From: a virus
IMG/VR virus record: IMGVR_UViG_3300044960_000113
Location: 120,281-184,280 of that record
Length of the DNA: 64,000 bases
Reading direction: 5' to 3' (one strand)
The stretch's first letter is position 1; every line of letters starts with the position of its first letter. Under the pieces are notes generated by a model. It was given only the letters and a program-made list of their open reading frames with translations. It was not told the origin of the DNA and ran no database searches. Positions 16,000-21,891 of the stretch are shown here, one piece after another. A program made the position numbers and the translations under genes.

Positions 16000-16117
16000 T
16001 TTTGTTCTTGCCGGATACTCATCCGAGTAGGAGCAATGGTCCGGCGCCAAAGGCAAGATTTACTACGTGCTTGCACACTCCACCTAGCATTTCGGCTAGG
16101 CAACTTCTTTTACATAA
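16000..16117 (-). ncRNA. Structured spacer RNA between two tRNA-Ser genes
   Basis: The spacer folds on the minus strand: CTTGCC/GGCAAG (16052-16057 with 16007-16012), CCGGA/TCCGG, and TACTC/GAGTA closing a GGAT tetraloop. A separate CCTAGC/GCTAGG hairpin lies at 16083-16100. It fills the whole gap between flanking tRNA ends, so tRNA processing would release it. Not a tRNA. Confidence 0.55.
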
Positions 16118-16205
16118 TGGCGGAAGTTAGAGGATTCGAACCTCTGTGACCTTTCGGTCGATCTGTTTAGCAAACAGTCCCAATAGGCCTCTCTGGCAAA
16201 CTTCC
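16118..16205 (-). tRNA. tRNA-Ser(GCU)
   Basis: Class II, acceptor GGAAGTT/AACTTCC, anticodon loop TTGCTAA, variable arm GACC/GGTC, G73, CCA encoded. Confidence 0.94.
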
Positions 16206-16232
16206 AAAATTTTAATATAATATCTTTTTTAA

Positions 16233-16310
16233 TGGTCGGTGTGGCAGGATTCGAACCTGCGGTTTCCTGCTCCCAAAGCAGGCGACTTAACCGAGCTAGC
16301 CTACACACCG
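16233..16310 (-). tRNA. tRNA-Pro(UGG)
   Basis: Acceptor CGGTGTG/CACACCG, anticodon loop TTTGGGA, T-loop TTCGAAT, A73, CCA encoded. Confidence 0.95.
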
Positions 16311-16332
16311 AAAAAATTTAAAAATTTTAATT

Positions 16333-17010
16333 TTAAACTAAATTATTTTTAATATCTTCTAATGATCTAATTAGATTCTTAACATAGACACCTAAAGAAT
16401 CCATTGACATATATAAATCATTAACAAGTTTTTTAGATTCTGGTGTTATTGTTTTATCTTTTTTCATTTTATCTACACGATATGATAAAACCATATTTGA
16501 TGTATCTGGACTTTCAGAATCTAATTTTGATTTAACAATGTCATATTTTTTTCGTATTTCATCTATTTGATTTAAAAATCCTTCATCGTATTTTTTATAT
16601 TTCTTATACCAATAAGTTATTAATCCATGAGGATCATGATTTTCAGCTGATTCTAAAATACGATTTAATATATCAATAGTATTGTCAATTCTAAAATCTT
16701 TTCTATCTACTTTTGGAAGATATTTAGAAAGCATTTCTTTAATAAAATCTTCAAGATGTTTTTCTAATTCTGTTTCTAATTCGTTTTTATTTGAATATTT
16801 GCTAAATCCTTTATTTTTTAAATATCCAGGTATCACTCCATCATTATAATATTTGTAGTACTGATAAAAAACTCTATCTTTTCTTTCTTTATCTGTTTTT
16901 GATAAAATATTTTTATCATACATCCATGCCATTAATTTATCAATTTTTGATAATTTATTATTCCATGCTCTACCTGGTTTTGAAGCTTCAAATAATTCAG
17001 ATACTTTCAT
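16333..17010 (-). CDS. Capsid-targeted protein of unknown function, 225 aa
   Basis: The N-terminus MKVSELFE/ASK matches the capsid-targeting pattern, with predicted cleavage after L-F-E. The rest is Lys-rich and strongly helical. Two TATAAATA late motifs lie at 17047-17064. Function not recognised. It sits inside the tRNA array between tRNA-Pro and tRNA-Tyr. Confidence 0.65.
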   Translation of the reverse strand: MKVSELFEASKPGRAWNNKLSKIDKLMAWMYDKNILSKTDKERKDRVFYQYYKYYNDGVIPGYLKNKGFSKYSNKNELETELEKHLEDFIKEMLSKYLPKVDRKDFRIDNTIDILNRILESAENHDPHGLITYWYKKYKKYDEGFLNQIDEIRKKYDIVKSKLDSESPDTSNMVLSYRVDKMKKDKTITPESKKLVNDLYMSMDSLGVYVKNLIRSLEDIKNNLV

Positions 17011-17046
17011 TCTATATCTCCATTACTAGAACAATTAATATGTTAA

Positions 17047-17064
17047 TATTTATAAGTATTTATA
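17047..17064 (-). promoter_or_regulatory. Double T4-type late promoter motif
   Basis: Two exact TATAAATA octamers on the minus strand, 37-55 nt upstream of the 225-aa capsid-targeted gene. Confidence 0.55.
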
Positions 17065-17080
17065 GAATTATAACATATTT

Positions 17081-17168
17081 TGGTGCAGCAGGTAGGATTT
17101 GCACCTACTCAGCACTAAGGCGCCGAATTTACAGTCCGGTGAGGCTCTCTAAACTCCCCCGCTGCTGC
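17081..17168 (-). tRNA. tRNA-Tyr(GUA)
   Basis: Class II, acceptor GCAGCAG/CTGCTGC, anticodon loop CTGTAAA, T-loop TGCAAAT, A73, CCA encoded. Confidence 0.93.
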
Positions 17169-17174
17169 ATTAAC

Positions 17175-17249
17175 TGGTAACCAAGAAGAATTTCGAAATC
17201 TCGACCTTTTGCATGTCATGCAAACGCTCTTCCTCTGAGCTACTTGGTT
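17175..17249 (-). tRNA. tRNA-Val(GAC)
   Basis: Acceptor AACCAAG/CTTGGTT, anticodon loop ATGACAT, T-loop TTCGAAA, A73, CCA encoded. The T-stem is weak. Confidence 0.87.
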
Positions 17250-17269
17250 ATTTTTTACATATAATATTT

Positions 17270-17353
17270 TGGTGGGGTATCTAGGTAACGATCCTAGCTG
17301 GCCGAAGCATAAGTTTTACAGACTCCAGTGTCTCCTTAACACTCTAATACCCC
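17270..17353 (-). tRNA. Second tRNA-Tyr(GUA)-like, altered T-loop
   Basis: Acceptor GGGGTAT/ATACCCC, anticodon loop CTGTAAA, class II variable arm, A73 and CCA. The T-loop is ATCGTTA in a perfect CTAGG/CCTAG stem, so the TTC of normal tRNAs is absent. Confidence 0.8.
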
Positions 17354-17364
17354 ATATAATCATT

Positions 17365-17439
17365 TGGTGCCTCGTGAAGGTTACGCTCCTTCTACCCTTC
17401 GCTTGTAAGGCGAATGCTCTACTATTGAGCTAACGAGGC
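17365..17439 (-). tRNA. tRNA-Val(UAC), non-canonical elbow
   Basis: Acceptor GCCTCGT/ACGAGGC, anticodon loop CTTACAA, A73, CCA. The T-loop is AGCGTAA in a GAAGG/CCTTC stem, and the D-loop (TCAATAGTA) lacks GG. Confidence 0.84.
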
Positions 17440-17445
17440 ATTTAA

Positions 17446-17595
17446 AAGAGTATTAATCGACACATGGGTTTAAGGACTTCATAGATATGTCCTCTCAATT
17501 TGATTATACAAGTTGTCCATACTTGTAAATTGAGATTACGTTAACGCTTTGGTCGATCAAGCAGGCGGACACACCAATTTGTTCCCTAATACTCT
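17446..17595 (-). ncRNA. Structured spacer RNA with nine-pair closing stem
   Basis: The outer stem AGAGTATTA/TAATACTCT closes the whole spacer. Inside are ATCGAC/GTCGAT and a long hairpin CTCAATTT...AAATTGAG with an inner CAAG/CTTG. Its loop holds GGACA, complementary to TGTCC near the 5' end, giving a possible pseudoknot. It starts directly at the CCA end of tRNA-Phe and stops just before tRNA-Val. Family unknown. Confidence 0.6.
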
Positions 17596-17673
17596 GGTGC
17601 AAGGTCCAGGAATCGAACCTGGTTTTACTGCTCTTCAGGCAGTCGCTGAAATCACCAGACTAGCTCACCTTGC
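17595..17673 (-). tRNA. tRNA-Phe(GAA)
   Basis: Acceptor GCAAGGT/ACCTTGC, anticodon loop CTGAAGA, T-loop TTCGATT, A73, CCA encoded. Confidence 0.93.
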
Positions 17674-17794
17674 ATATTTCAACTACCTCGTATCAATTGC
17701 ACAGCACTATTATTACATTATTATTGTCTACCAGTGGCCACAGATTAGTGTAATCATTCCCTAGTTCGTCAACTAGGCGAGATTATTTAATAAT
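17674..17794 (-). ncRNA. Structured spacer RNA
   Basis: The spacer between tRNA-Ala and tRNA-Phe contains CCTAGTT/AACTAGG (17760-17777), a CCAGTGGCCACAG palindrome, TTACA/TGTAA and CTCG/CGAG closing pairs. No ORF. Family unknown. Confidence 0.45.
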
Positions 17795-17874
17795 TGGTGG
17801 ACCTCCAGGGATTTGAACCCTGCTGAATATCCGCATTGCAAGTGCGGCGAACACCCCAAGCATTCCCGAAGCCC
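17795..17874 (-). tRNA. tRNA-Ala(UGC)
   Basis: Anticodon loop CTTGCAA in a perfect CCGCA/TGCGG stem, T-loop TTCAAAT, A73, CCA. The acceptor GGGCTTC/GAGGTCC has G-U pairs at positions 3 and 5. It lacks the G3-U70 identity in standard register, so its charging deserves checking. Confidence 0.85.
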
Positions 17875-17884
17875 ATTATGTTTT

Positions 17885-17958
17885 TGGCGGGCTGCCAAGG
17901 AATCGAACCCTGATCTGATGTTTTGGAGACATCCATTCTACCACTGAACTAGCAACCC
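17885..17958 (-). tRNA. tRNA-Trp(CCA)
   Basis: Acceptor GGGTTGC/GCAGCCC, anticodon loop CTCCAAA, T-loop TTCGATT, G73, CCA encoded. Confidence 0.94.
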
Positions 17959-18092
17959 GTTTTTATGTGTTGACTGTCTCAACACTGACGAATTTTACTC
18001 CCTTTCGGTTTCATCCTCGCCGCCGCCCGTTTAGTTCTTTTTTAACGTGCTGAACAACACCCTCGTTGCGTATATATGCACGTATTACTTAT
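17959..18092 (-). ncRNA. Structured spacer RNA
   Basis: The spacer has ACGTGC/GCACGT (18045-18050 with 18078-18083), CAAC/GTTG within it, a GC-rich GGGCGGCGGCGAGG tract unusual for this genome, and a terminal GTTGA/TCAAC hairpin. Family unknown. Confidence 0.45.
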
Positions 18093-18167
18093 TGGTCGTC
18101 ACTATAGGTACTGCCCCTATCTAGTCTTCGTTATGAGCGAAGTGCATAACTTCTCTGCCAAGTGACG
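18093..18167 (-). tRNA. tRNA-Met(CAU), non-canonical elbow
   Basis: Acceptor CGTCACT/AGTGACG, anticodon loop CTCATAA in CTTCG/CGAAG, A73, CCA. The T-loop is GGCAGTA and the D-loop lacks GG. It has no GGG/CCC anticodon stem, so it is not an initiator. It could be elongator Met or lysidine-Ile. Its 5' end directly follows the arfA stop codon. Confidence 0.83.
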
Positions 18168-18284
18168 TTAATCTATAACTACTCTTTTAGTTCTTTTAAA
18201 AGAACCTTTTCCTTTTTTAGATTTAAAAACACGCATTTTATATTTTGGTGTTCTTAAATCTTTTGATACTATACTTTTCTTCAT
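18168..18284 (-). CDS. arfA: ArfA-like alternative ribosome-rescue factor, 38 aa
   Basis: Residues 9-30, which include RTPKYKMRVFKSKKGKGSFK, align with the core of E. coli ArfA ([20 protein letters not shown]), including the invariant P, RV and KKGKGS. ArfA recruits RF2 to ribosomes stalled on non-stop mRNA. GGAG lies 10 nt before the ATG. Its TAA ends exactly one base before the mature 5' end of tRNA-Met, so RNase P cleavage would leave an mRNA ending at the stop codon, recalling the truncated arfA messages of bacteria. The gene lies after two strong promoters. Confidence 0.82.
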   Translation of the reverse strand: MKKSIVSKDLRTPKYKMRVFKSKKGKGSFKRTKRVVID

Positions 18285-18305
18285 TTTTAATATCTCCTTA
18301 AAATC

Positions 18306-18335
18306 AAACCGGGCTCCTTTTTATGGAGCCCGGTT
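18306..18335. terminator. Strong hairpin terminator
   Basis: AAACCGGGCTCC/GGAGCCCGGTTT with T-runs. On the minus strand it lies 22 nt before the arfA start, so it may attenuate arfA transcription, or terminate + strand transcripts. Confidence 0.75.
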
Positions 18336-18345
18336 TTTAAATTTC

Positions 18346-18420
18346 ATGAGATATTTATCTCTTTTAACCGAGCTCCTTTAGTCGCATAGGCGCATATGAA
18401 CTAAAGCTCACTAGAAGCAT
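18346..18420 (-). ncRNA. Folded leader between promoters and arfA
   Basis: GAGCT/AGCTC and CTTTAGT/ACTAAAG form a long stem (18370-18409), and a GAGAT/ATCTC hairpin follows (18348-18361). With the terminator at 18306-18335 it makes a possible attenuator for arfA and the downstream tRNAs. Confidence 0.4.
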
Positions 18421-18507
18421 TGTACATAATGATGGTAACCAATAAGTTGCTTGTTTCATTTACTTTAAAATTCCTTTTAATTAAATTGTATCTATGTTAT
18501 ATTTATA

Positions 18508-18536
18508 ATAATATCACGTTTTTTCAAAAAAGTAAA
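18508..18536 (-). promoter_or_regulatory. Promoter of the arfA/tRNA array, proximal copy
   Basis: TTTACT-17-TATTAT on the minus strand. It is one of two tandem copies of a nearly identical stretch of roughly 50 bp. Confidence 0.72.
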
Positions 18537-18590
18537 CTATTTTTTCCTAAATTTTTTAAAAAATTAAGCTGTATTTACATCATATTTATA

Positions 18591-18618
18591 ATAATATCAT
18601 GTTTTTCAAAAAAGTAAA
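18591..18618 (-). promoter_or_regulatory. Promoter of the arfA/tRNA array, distal copy
   Basis: TTTACT-16-TATTAT on the minus strand, within the second copy of the repeated stretch. Two promoters in tandem suggest strong expression. Confidence 0.68.
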
Positions 18619-18672
18619 CTATTTTTTAAATCGCCTATTCAAAAATAATTAATAATTTCTCTTTAATTAATG

Positions 18673-19312
18673 TTATTTCCAAATAAATTCTCCACCAATA
18701 TTAATAAATGAATGATCTGATTCTGATTTAAATTTGATATTTTTACAATAAAAACTACCACCTACTTCTCTTGGTGCACCTTGTAATGATGTTAATTGAT
18801 TATCTGAACAATCAAAATTACCACCAACTTTTTTTGGTCCACCTTGTAATAATTTTATAACCACCAATTTCTCTTGGTCCACCTTGTAATGATTTTAATT
18901 GATTATTATGACAATCAAAATAACCACCAATTTCTCTTGGTCCACCTTGTAATGATTTTAATTGATTATTATGACAATCAAAACTACCACCAACTTCTCT
19001 TGGTCCACCTTGTAATGATGTTAATTTATTACCATAACAATCAAAACTACCACCTACTTCTCTTGGAGCACCTTTTAATGATGTTAATTTATTACGTTGA
19101 CAATAAAAATTACCATCTACTTCACCAAATTGGACTGGTATATGTGTTAAATTTCTATTAGAAATATTAACATCTCCATTAACATCAACTATACCATTAT
19201 CATGAATTATATAATTTTTAATGTTCATCTTTTTTAACCAATCCTTTATTTCTTGTTTATTGGTTAATACTTTATGTTCTTCTTCTTTTAAAAATAGTTC
19301 TTGTAATTTCAT
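18673..19312 (-). pseudogene. Capsid-targeted LRR-type repeat protein, frameshifted
   Basis: The 5' part encodes MKLQELFLKE (capsid-targeting pattern), a short unique domain, then 21-residue repeats of the form LTSLKGAPREVGGSFDC. Inside a repeat at about 18850-18880 the frame shifts, giving an early stop. The other frame continues with the repeats and the family C-terminus ending GGEFIWK. A paralogue at 63397 and beyond has the same ending. A recent deletion between repeats is the likely cause. Confidence 0.72.
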
Positions 19313-19365
19313 TTCCAGATAAAATTAGATTAATAATTTTTGTTCAAATAATTCGAGTAATTTCA

Positions 19366-19779
19366 TTATTCTAAAATCTTATCTAATCTATCAAAAAAGT
19401 TTTCAGTTTTAGAATGTAAATTATTTGGTAAATCTATTAATTTAAAACTTTTAACTTTACTAGTTTCTTTTGATGTTTTAACATTTTGTGGATCATTTAT
19501 CTTTGCAGCATAATATATAGAATTATCAATAATAGCTATTTCTTTAAGATTTGATGGTGATATTACATAACCTGTTTCTTCTTTTAATTCTCTAATAGCA
19601 GCATCAATAGGTGATTCACCATCATCAACACTACCACCAAAAAAATTCCATTGATTTGGATTATTAACAGATGGAGATCTTTTACCTAATATAATTTTAT
19701 CTTTAGTGTAAAGAATTACCCAAACCGATTTAATATTTTTTTTCTCTAAAATAAATTGTTTAAATGTTTTTTTAAACAT
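19366..19779 (-). CDS. Nudix hydrolase with capsid-targeting N-terminus
   Basis: 137 aa. The Nudix box is complete: GGSVDDGESPIDAAIRELKE followed by ETGY (residues about 48-71). It hydrolyses nucleoside diphosphate derivatives. The substrate is not clear. The first 12 residues MFKKTFKQFILE precede the enzyme and end in I-L-E, suggesting packaging, cleavage and injection. Two nt separate it from the next capsid-targeted gene. A second Nudix gene without such a leader is at 57185-57634. Confidence 0.85.
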   Translation of the reverse strand: MFKKTFKQFILEKKNIKSVWVILYTKDKIILGKRSPSVNNPNQWNFFGGSVDDGESPIDAAIRELKEETGYVISPSNLKEIAIIDNSIYYAAKINDPQNVKTSKETSKVKSFKLIDLPNNLHSKTENFFDRLDKILE

Positions 19780-19780
19780 G

Positions 19781-20272
19781 TTACTTATTTAATTTTTTTT
19801 CAAATTTATTAATTACTTCTTTAAGAGCATTTTCCCACAATGACACCATTGTTTTTAATGGATTTCCTGCAACAATTTTTGGTTTTGGTGATTTAAGTCT
19901 ATATGGTACTATTTTACCAGTAAAATAATTTGGGTTTGACTGTTGTCTAATTTGACCATTTCCATAAATTTTATAAACATAGTTATCATTAGTATCTTTA
20001 CCATTAGAATATTTAATATTCTGTTTAAATGATAAAGTACCATTTTGCAATTCCCTATCAGTTGAATTAAATTCTAATCCTAACTCTAATGCATCTTTCC
20101 AAGTTTGCGTTTTCTTTAATTTATCAAGAGCTTCATTAAAAAATGATAAATCGCCCTGTTCGATACCAAGTCTATTTAACCAGTCAGTAACAGCACCACG
20201 TACAATTCCTAATTCTTTTTTATAACTTGGTAAATAATAACTTTTAGATTCAAATATTTCAGATACTTTCAT
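19781..20272 (-). CDS. Capsid-targeted protein of unknown function, 163 aa
   Basis: The N-terminus MKVSEIFE/SK fits the I-x-E cleavage pattern. The remainder is basic, with no recognised catalytic motif. Part of a run of three capsid-targeted genes (19366-20708). Confidence 0.65.
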   Translation of the reverse strand: MKVSEIFESKSYYLPSYKKELGIVRGAVTDWLNRLGIEQGDLSFFNEALDKLKKTQTWKDALELGLEFNSTDRELQNGTLSFKQNIKYSNGKDTNDNYVYKIYGNGQIRQQSNPNYFTGKIVPYRLKSPKPKIVAGNPLKTMVSLWENALKEVINKFEKKLNK

Positions 20273-20291
20273 TTTTATTACCCTCCAATGT

Positions 20292-20708
20292 TTATTTTTC
20301 TTTTTTATACCCAGAACTACTTAACCAATTCTCAACTTCATCTAAACTCATATCGTTGAATGTTTTAATTGTTTCAAATTTACCACTTTTTGGAGATTGA
20401 AATGAACGTCTTAAGGTATAATAATAAGGTCCATCTTGCCATAAAATAAATTTATCTATACCTTTTGAATATTTGCTTATCCAATGATTAAGTTTTTCGA
20501 ATATTTTCATTCCAGGTCTAATATGAACAATTTTAAGATCAATTGGTGACTTACCATATTTTTTCTTTTCTTTTTGTAATGCTACATTTGCTTCATATTT
20601 AGAATTAAATTTTCCTTTATAACCAATCTTTTTAAAAGAACTATCTGGCATTATTGTATATTGTATTGTTAATTGTTCATTTAAATTTAAAAGTTCACTT
20701 ACCTTCAT
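20292..20708 (-). CDS. Capsid-targeted protein of unknown function, 138 aa
   Basis: MKVSELLNLNE matches the leader pattern, with L-N-E at residues 9-11. The mature part is Lys/Tyr-rich. A TATAAATA motif at 20748-20755 precedes this three-gene group. Function not recognised. Confidence 0.65.
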   Translation of the reverse strand: MKVSELLNLNEQLTIQYTIMPDSSFKKIGYKGKFNSKYEANVALQKEKKKYGKSPIDLKIVHIRPGMKIFEKLNHWISKYSKGIDKFILWQDGPYYYTLRRSFQSPKSGKFETIKTFNDMSLDEVENWLSSSGYKKEK

Positions 20709-20747
20709 AATGGAATTCCTTATATTTTACATAATAATTAATTAATA

Positions 20748-20755
20748 TATTTATA
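20748..20755 (-). promoter_or_regulatory. T4-type late promoter motif TATAAATA
   Basis: Exact octamer on the minus strand 40 nt upstream of the 138-aa capsid-targeted gene, in keeping with late expression of internal head proteins. Confidence 0.5.
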
Positions 20756-20804
20756 ATATATTTTTAATTTTTTTAAACAAAATTAAATAAAATTGAAATA
20801 AAGA

Positions 20805-20883
20805 TGGTCCGGAAGATAGGATTTGAACCTACATGATTCCATTACTCTTTCTACAGTTTCGAAGACTGAGGAGATACTTCCGG
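20805..20883 (-). tRNA. tRNA-Arg(UCG) lacking a D-arm
   Basis: Acceptor CCGGAAG/CTTCCGG, A73 and CCA are normal, as is the T-loop TTCAAAT. Only eight nt (TATCTCCT) separate the acceptor from the anticodon hairpin CAGT-CTTCGAA-ACTG, so no D-arm fits. Instead CTC/GAG forms a three-pair extension around the anticodon hairpin. Confidence 0.78.
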
Positions 20884-20886
20884 AAT

Positions 20887-20966
20887 TGGCCTCGATGACA
20901 GGATTCGAACCTGCATGTTTCCAATTAACCTTTCAACTGGTTCGTAGCCAGAGGGTATACATCGAG
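20887..20966 (-). tRNA. tRNA-Arg(ACG) lacking a D-arm
   Basis: Same architecture as its neighbour: acceptor CTCGATG/CATCGAG, eight nt (TATACCCT), anticodon hairpin CTGG-CTACGAA-CCAG, then TTGAAA. The three-pair extension here is ACC/GGT, a compensatory change from CTC/GAG. T-loop TTCGAAT, G73, CCA. Confidence 0.8.
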
Positions 20967-20967
20967 A

Positions 20968-21043
20968 TGGCACCACCAAAGGGTCATGCTCCCATCCTTA
21001 TAGATTGACAGTCTATTATGCTCATTATTAACACTATGGTGGT
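20968..21043 (-). tRNA. tRNA-Asp(GUC), non-canonical elbow
   Basis: Acceptor ACCACCA/TGGTGGT, anticodon loop CTGTCAA, G73, CCA. The T-loop is AGCATGA and the D-loop lacks GG. One nt separates it from tRNA-Arg(ACG). Confidence 0.8.
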
Positions 21044-21048
21044 TCAGA

Positions 21049-21123
21049 TGGCGGTCTATCCGGGACTCGAACCCGGTTCAATGGCGTGACAAGCCACCAT
21101 AATAACCCATATACGAATAGACC
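21049..21123 (-). tRNA. tRNA-Asp(GUC), canonical
   Basis: Acceptor GGTCTAT/ATAGACC, anticodon loop TTGTCAC, T-loop TTCGAGT, G73, CCA encoded. Confidence 0.93.
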
Positions 21124-21135
21124 TAATAAAAAATT

Positions 21136-21212
21136 TGGTGCGGGTACCCAGATTCGAACTGGGACTTAAACGTTGGCAACGTTTCGTGCTAACCATTAAA
21201 CACTATACACGC
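21136..21212 (-). tRNA. tRNA-Gly(GCC)
   Basis: Anticodon loop TTGCCAA, T-loop TTCGAAT, A73, CCA. The acceptor GCGTGTA/TACCCGC carries a T-C mismatch at position 4, shared with tRNA-Gly(UCC). Confidence 0.9.
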
Positions 21213-21221
21213 ATAACATAT

Positions 21222-21296
21222 TGGTAGACCGTAGGAGATTCGAACTCCTCTTCCCAGATTGAAGGTCTGGTCGCCTGCGCCAGCTGCTCACGGTCC
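21222..21296 (-). tRNA. tRNA-Glu(UUC)
   Basis: Acceptor GGACCGT/ACGGTCT, anticodon loop CCTTCAA, T-loop TTCGAAT, A73, CCA. Position 33 is C, not the near-universal U. Confidence 0.87.
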
Positions 21297-21303
21297 ATAT
21301 TTT

Positions 21304-21374
21304 TGGTATCCCGTACCAGTTCTGCCCCCGGTCCCTTTTGAGGCCCAATGGCGTCACTAGCTGCCTCATGGGAT
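21304..21374 (-). tRNA. Degenerate tRNA-like gene (CAA in loop)
   Basis: Acceptor ATCCCAT/ACGGGAT (one mismatch), D-stem GGC/GCC, A73 and CCA. The T-arm is ACCGG-GGGCAGAA-CTGGT. The anticodon stem does not pair beyond two bases, so it is a pseudogene or a very unusual tRNA. Confidence 0.5.
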
Positions 21375-21407
21375 ATTTCTCTAAATTGTAAAAGAACTTA
21401 ACACATT

Positions 21408-21482
21408 TGGTGCGGGGTAGGAGAATCGAACTCCTTATTTCTGGTTGGAAGCCAGACGTGTAACCAATGACACTTACCACGC
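21408..21482 (-). tRNA. tRNA-Gly(UCC)
   Basis: Anticodon loop CTTCCAA, T-loop TTCGATT, A73, CCA. The acceptor GCGTGGT/ACCCCGC has the same T-C mismatch at position 4 as tRNA-Gly(GCC). Confidence 0.91.
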
Positions 21483-21494
21483 ATATAAAACAAT

Positions 21495-21521
21495 TTAGGG
21501 CTTCTTTTAAAAAAGCCCTAA
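21495..21521. terminator. Hairpin between peptide gene and tRNA array
   Basis: TTAGGGCTT/AAGCCCTAA, nine pairs. A second, imperfect AAGTT/AACTT hairpin overlaps its 3' flank. Confidence 0.5.
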
Positions 21522-21554
21522 GTTTAGATAAAAAATCTTAACTTAGAGCTCACA

Positions 21555-21644
21555 TTAAATATCCTCCCCGCGTTCATCGCGATCAACACGACCTGTTCCG
21601 GTAACCCGAATAGTCATGATTGAGATTGAAGTAATGTTAAACAT
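21555..21644 (-). CDS. Possible 29-aa peptide
   Basis: Reads MFNITSISIMTIRVTGTGRV and ends RGEDI. AGGAG lies 10 nt before the ATG. GC-rich relative to surroundings. First ORF after the promoter at 21682-21710 and ahead of the tRNA array. Confidence 0.45.
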   Translation of the reverse strand: MFNITSISIMTIRVTGTGRVDRDERGEDI

Positions 21645-21681
21645 TTATTGCTTGCTCCTATTAAAAATTTACTATATTGGT

Positions 21682-21710
21682 ATTATATATAGATTTTTCT
21701 AAAAAGTAAA
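21682..21710 (-). promoter_or_regulatory. Promoter of the Gly/Glu/Asp/Arg tRNA array
   Basis: TTTACT-17-TATAAT on the minus strand, upstream of the 29-aa peptide and the tRNA array ending at 20805. Confidence 0.75.
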
Positions 21711-21754
21711 CAGTTATTTCCTATATTTAAATATTAAAAATATTTATAATAATT

Positions 21755-21875
21755 TCATGTTCGTTTATTTTTAGCTAATCTTTCCCATTCGCGTTTTTGA
21801 TAATAAATAGCTTCATTTTTTGTTAAACCATTTACTATTGAACGTCTATCAAAATAATAATTCTGATATTTTCAT
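21755..21875 (-). pseudogene. Small capsid-targeted gene with one-base frameshift
   Basis: The ATG frame gives MKISELLF then TGA. Removing one T from the TTTT run restores MKISELLFDRRSIVNG and an open frame to 21755 (39 aa, ending LAKNKRT). The leader resembles the other capsid-targeted proteins. A real mutation, programmed slippage or a sequencing error are all possible. Confidence 0.5.
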
Positions 21876-21891
21876 AATTTATATTTCTTTA

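Noticed and set aside
15577-16149. Several overlapping + strand open frames of 75-99 aa
   Set aside because: They are antisense readings of tRNA genes, whose sequence is stop-poor. No ribosome binding sites.
18420-18617. 65-aa hydrophobic + strand open frame
   Set aside because: It coincides with two tandem minus-strand promoters and consists of AT-rich repeat sequence, so it is not coding.
18820-19300. Short regular repeats resembling a CRISPR array
   Set aside because: The 63-nt periodicity is in frame and encodes 21-residue LRR-type repeats on the minus strand. There are no unique spacers or cas genes. The same applies to 63440-64000.
21755-21875. TGA recoded as tryptophan
   Set aside because: Other genes, such as the clamp loader large subunit, end at TGA with a normally placed downstream start, so the standard code holds.
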